Shown here in pieces: positions 12,685 to 14,042 of a DNA stretch of 14,042 bases. The DNA comes from Planctomycetota bacterium. Its GTDB lineage: Bacteria; Planctomycetota; PUPC01; DSUN01. The notes beneath the pieces were generated by a model that was not told the DNA's origin, made no database searches, and saw only the letters and a list, made by a program, of their open reading frames with translations. Position 1 is the first letter of the stretch; every line of letters starts with the position of its first letter. The position numbers and the translations under genes were made by a program. The stretch covers positions 1 to 14,042 of the forward strand of contig DAOOIT010000105.1 in the NCBI GenBank assembly GCA_035384565.1, written 5' to 3'.

Positions 12685-13502
12685 TGGCCATCGAGATTCG
12701 CGCGCCCATCTTCATCCTGGGCTGCCCGCGCAGCGGCACGAGCGTCTTCTACGAGAAGCTGGCGCAGCACCCCGACATCGCGGTCATCTCGCGGGCCATG
12801 AAGAAGATGCCCAGCTCGCTGCTCGCCACGCGGCTGCTGCTGCTGGGGCGGCGGAACTTCCAGCCCACCGAGGCCGAGAACGTGTGGGGCCGGTTCTGCC
12901 GCGGCGACGACCACGCCCTCGGCCCCGACGACGCCACGCCGCGCGCCCGCCGCTACCTGCACGCCGTCGTGCGCACCCACCTGGCCCTCTTCGGCAAGCC
13001 GCGCTTCCTGGCCAAGTGCCCGCGGAACTCGGTGCGCGTGGGCTTCCTCAACGCCGTGTTCCCCGACGCGGTGTTCGTGCACATCGTGCGCGACGGCCGG
13101 GCGGTGGCCTACTCGATCTCGCGGTCGCGGGCCAAGGAGGCGGGGGCCTACTGGGGCACGCGCCCGCCCGGCTGGCGCGACCTGCTGGAGCTGCCCGTGC
13201 TCGAGGCCTCGGCCCTCCAGTGGAAGCTCATCACCGAGCACACGCTGCGGGCCGCCGAGGCCCTGCCGCCCGAGCGGTACATGGAGCTGCGCTACGAGGA
13301 GTTCACGGCGCGGCCCGCCGAGGCCCTCAACGCCGTGGCCGCCAAGTGCGGCCTCGCGTGGGACCAGGCGTTTCTGGCGACGCTCGTGGGCGACATCGAG
13401 AGCCGCAACTACAAGTGGCGCGAGAGCCTCGCCCCGGCCGAGGTCGCGCGGATGAACGAACTGATCGGCGGCCTGCTCGTGCGGCTGGGGTATGAACTGT
13501 AG
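12684..13502 (+). CDS. PAPS-dependent sulfotransferase family protein
   Basis: The 272-residue protein carries the two PAPS-binding signatures of the sulfotransferase family. The 5'-phosphosulfate loop is FILGCPRSGTS (residues 10-20) and the 3'-phosphate site is FVHIVRDGRAVAYS (about 130-144). LRYEEFTARPAEALN is also typical. These enzymes move a sulfuryl group from PAPS to a hydroxyl or amine of a sugar, lipid or protein. There is no signal peptide or membrane helix, so it should act in the cytoplasm. It overlaps gpsA by the ATGA arrangement and follows envelope-glycan genes, so a glycolipid or glycan acceptor is a reasonable guess, but the acceptor is not readable from sequence. Some members of this fold lack sulfotransferase activity. 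Confidence 0.85.
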   Translation: MAIEIRAPIFILGCPRSGTSVFYEKLAQHPDIAVISRAMKKMPSSLLATRLLLLGRRNFQPTEAENVWGRFCRGDDHALGPDDATPRARRYLHAVVRTHLALFGKPRFLAKCPRNSVRVGFLNAVFPDAVFVHIVRDGRAVAYSISRSRAKEAGAYWGTRPPGWRDLLELPVLEASALQWKLITEHTLRAAEALPPERYMELRYEEFTARPAEALNAVAAKCGLAWDQAFLATLVGDIESRNYKWRESLAPAEVARMNELIGGLLVRLGYEL

Positions 13503-13527
13503 GCGGGGCGGTCCGATCCAGAACAGC

Positions 13528-13557
13528 GAGTTGCCGCCTCTGCTGAAGCGGCAGCTC
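13528..13557 (+). terminator. Hairpin after the sulfotransferase gene
   Basis: GAGTTGCCGC (13528-13537) pairs with GCGGCAGCTC (13548-13557), 10 bp with one G-T pair and a 10-base loop. It sits between convergent genes, where a two-way terminator would be useful, but there is no T-run after it, so the call is tentative. Confidence 0.35.
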
Positions 13558-13597
13558 AACACGTCCCGGTTGTCAAGGCCACACGTGGTTCAGCGGC

Positions 13598-13825
13598 CTA
13601 CGAGGTCTGCACGACTTCGCTCGGGAAGTTCTCGAGAACCAGCCGAGGAAGTGCGCCTGAGCCGAGCACTTTCCTGGCATCGAGGACCTCGATGCCCACC
13701 AACAGCTCGCCTTCGCCGATGTTGAGGGCGACCTCGTCGGACAAGCGCAGGGTGCGGCATTGGTGCGGCCCCTCGACCAGCCGGATATACAGGGCGTCAC
13801 ATTCCCGGTCGTAGCGGATGGTCAT
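13598..13825 (-). CDS. DUF2283 family protein
   Basis: The 75-residue protein opens MTIRYDRECDALYIRLVEG and contains LSDEVALNIGEGELLVGIEVLDAR, the characteristic pattern of the DUF2283 family of small beta-rich proteins. AGAGGGG lies upstream at good spacing. DUF2283 genes often follow a DUF4258 gene in a two-gene module suspected to be toxin-antitoxin-like; here the DUF4258 part upstream is only a remnant. If the module was of that kind, this would be the surviving partner (perhaps the antitoxin), though its biochemical role is not established. Confidence 0.85.
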   Translation of the reverse strand: MTIRYDRECDALYIRLVEGPHQCRTLRLSDEVALNIGEGELLVGIEVLDARKVLGSGALPRLVLENFPSEVVQTS

Positions 13826-13836
13826 CGCGCGCCCCT

Positions 13837-13956
13837 CTAGAAGTAGAAGACGTACACAGTGATGACGACAGTCTCGTCAGCTTCCTCGGCAATCACAGGG
13901 GCTACCTGCTTAACGGCATAGTGCTTCCCCTGCCAGAGCGCATCATACTCGAAGTT
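13837..13956 (-). pseudogene. Truncated DUF4258-like gene
   Basis: The minus strand reads FEYDALWQGKHYAVKQVA then PVIAEEADETVVITVYVFYF and a stop, 12 bases from the DUF2283 start. This is the recognisable C-terminal half of a DUF4258-type protein, normally about 90 residues. Just upstream in the same frame is a TAG stop (plus 13957-13959), with no start codon between it and the conserved part, and the sequence further upstream no longer resembles the family. The N-terminal half therefore appears lost, by deletion or insertion. A sequencing error is possible but would have to explain a loss of homology as well as a stop. Confidence 0.65.
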
Positions 13957-13959
13957 CTA

Positions 13960-14042
13960 ATGGCATATCAACCGCCCATGCTTGGCCGGGGTGTGGGCCG
14001 GAATTGTAGGTGGCTGCGGGAGCTCCGAAGGAGCGAAATGGG
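13960..14042. other. Window end; possible gene start or repeat
   Basis: No gene is recognisable. AAGGAG at 14028-14033 and ATG at 14038-14040 could open a plus-strand gene that continues beyond the window. Alternatively the short GCTCC-GAA-GGAGC palindrome just there may belong to a repeat. Only one codon and part of the next are visible. Confidence 0.2.

Noticed and set aside
13837..13956. Intact small DUF4258 gene
   Set aside because: There is no in-frame start before the conserved block, and an in-frame TAG lies directly upstream, so it is called a remnant.
1..14042. CRISPR array, tRNA or rRNA genes
   Set aside because: No spaced direct-repeat array, cloverleaf with a CCA-type end or rRNA-like conserved stretch was found on either strand by eye.

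Overview
The window is strongly GC-rich (by eye), with genes packed at ATGA overlaps. It carries lipopolysaccharide-type genes (a Kdo-kinase-like enzyme and a family 9 glycosyltransferase), GspE/GspF/pseudopilin genes and a secreted Kelch/FN3 protein, so it comes from a double-membraned bacterium. The gene mix resembles uncultured lineages of the PVC group, perhaps Planctomycetota. That placement is an inference from gene style; no rRNA or other marker gene is present.

Layout. (1) 1-389 holds no gene. It has a G-rich tandem repeat, four consecutive inverted repeats and a good sigma70-type promoter. (2) 390-2486 (+) encodes a secreted Kelch propeller with fibronectin-III-like modules. (3) 2487-2792 is a promoter plus a leader of about 250 nt with an unattached, perfect Shine-Dalgarno sequence and two hairpins. 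It precedes a small secreted lysine-rich protein (2793-3137) that ends at a GNRA-capped terminator. (4) 7602-3231 (-) is a tight six-gene operon: GspE-like ATPase, two different GspF-like platform proteins and three pseudopilin-like proteins. The last is a 59-residue GspK/PilX-like protein that length cutoffs would miss. No secretin, prepilin peptidase or major pseudopilin is linked to it here. (5) A divergent promoter pair at 7632-7730 serves this operon and the plus-strand cell-envelope cluster. (6) 7753-13502 (+) carries a TPR protein fused to a KdkA/WaaP-like kinase, a HigB/HigA toxin-antitoxin pair with its own promoter, a heptosyltransferase-like GT9 protein, GpsA and a sulfotransferase. 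(7) 13598-13956 (-) has a DUF2283 gene preceded by the truncated remains of a DUF4258-like partner. The last bases may begin another gene or a repeat.

How the parts relate. The plus-strand cluster looks like envelope glycolipid synthesis: core-sugar transfer, Kdo-type phosphorylation, glycerol-3-phosphate supply and possible sulfation. The minus operon looks like a minimal type II secretion/type IV pilus-like assembly machine.

The most unusual signal is a set of small repeats inside or at the edges of the envelope genes. A palindromic element of about 60 bp lies in-frame, in the same reading phase, in both the kinase and the glycosyltransferase. Period-7 tracts lie within the kinase and at the start of the glycosyltransferase, whose conserved N-terminus has no ATG, GTG or TTG start. 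A two-armed 149-bp inverted repeat supplies the end of the glycosyltransferase gene. Together these suggest an active small-repeat family remodelling this locus.
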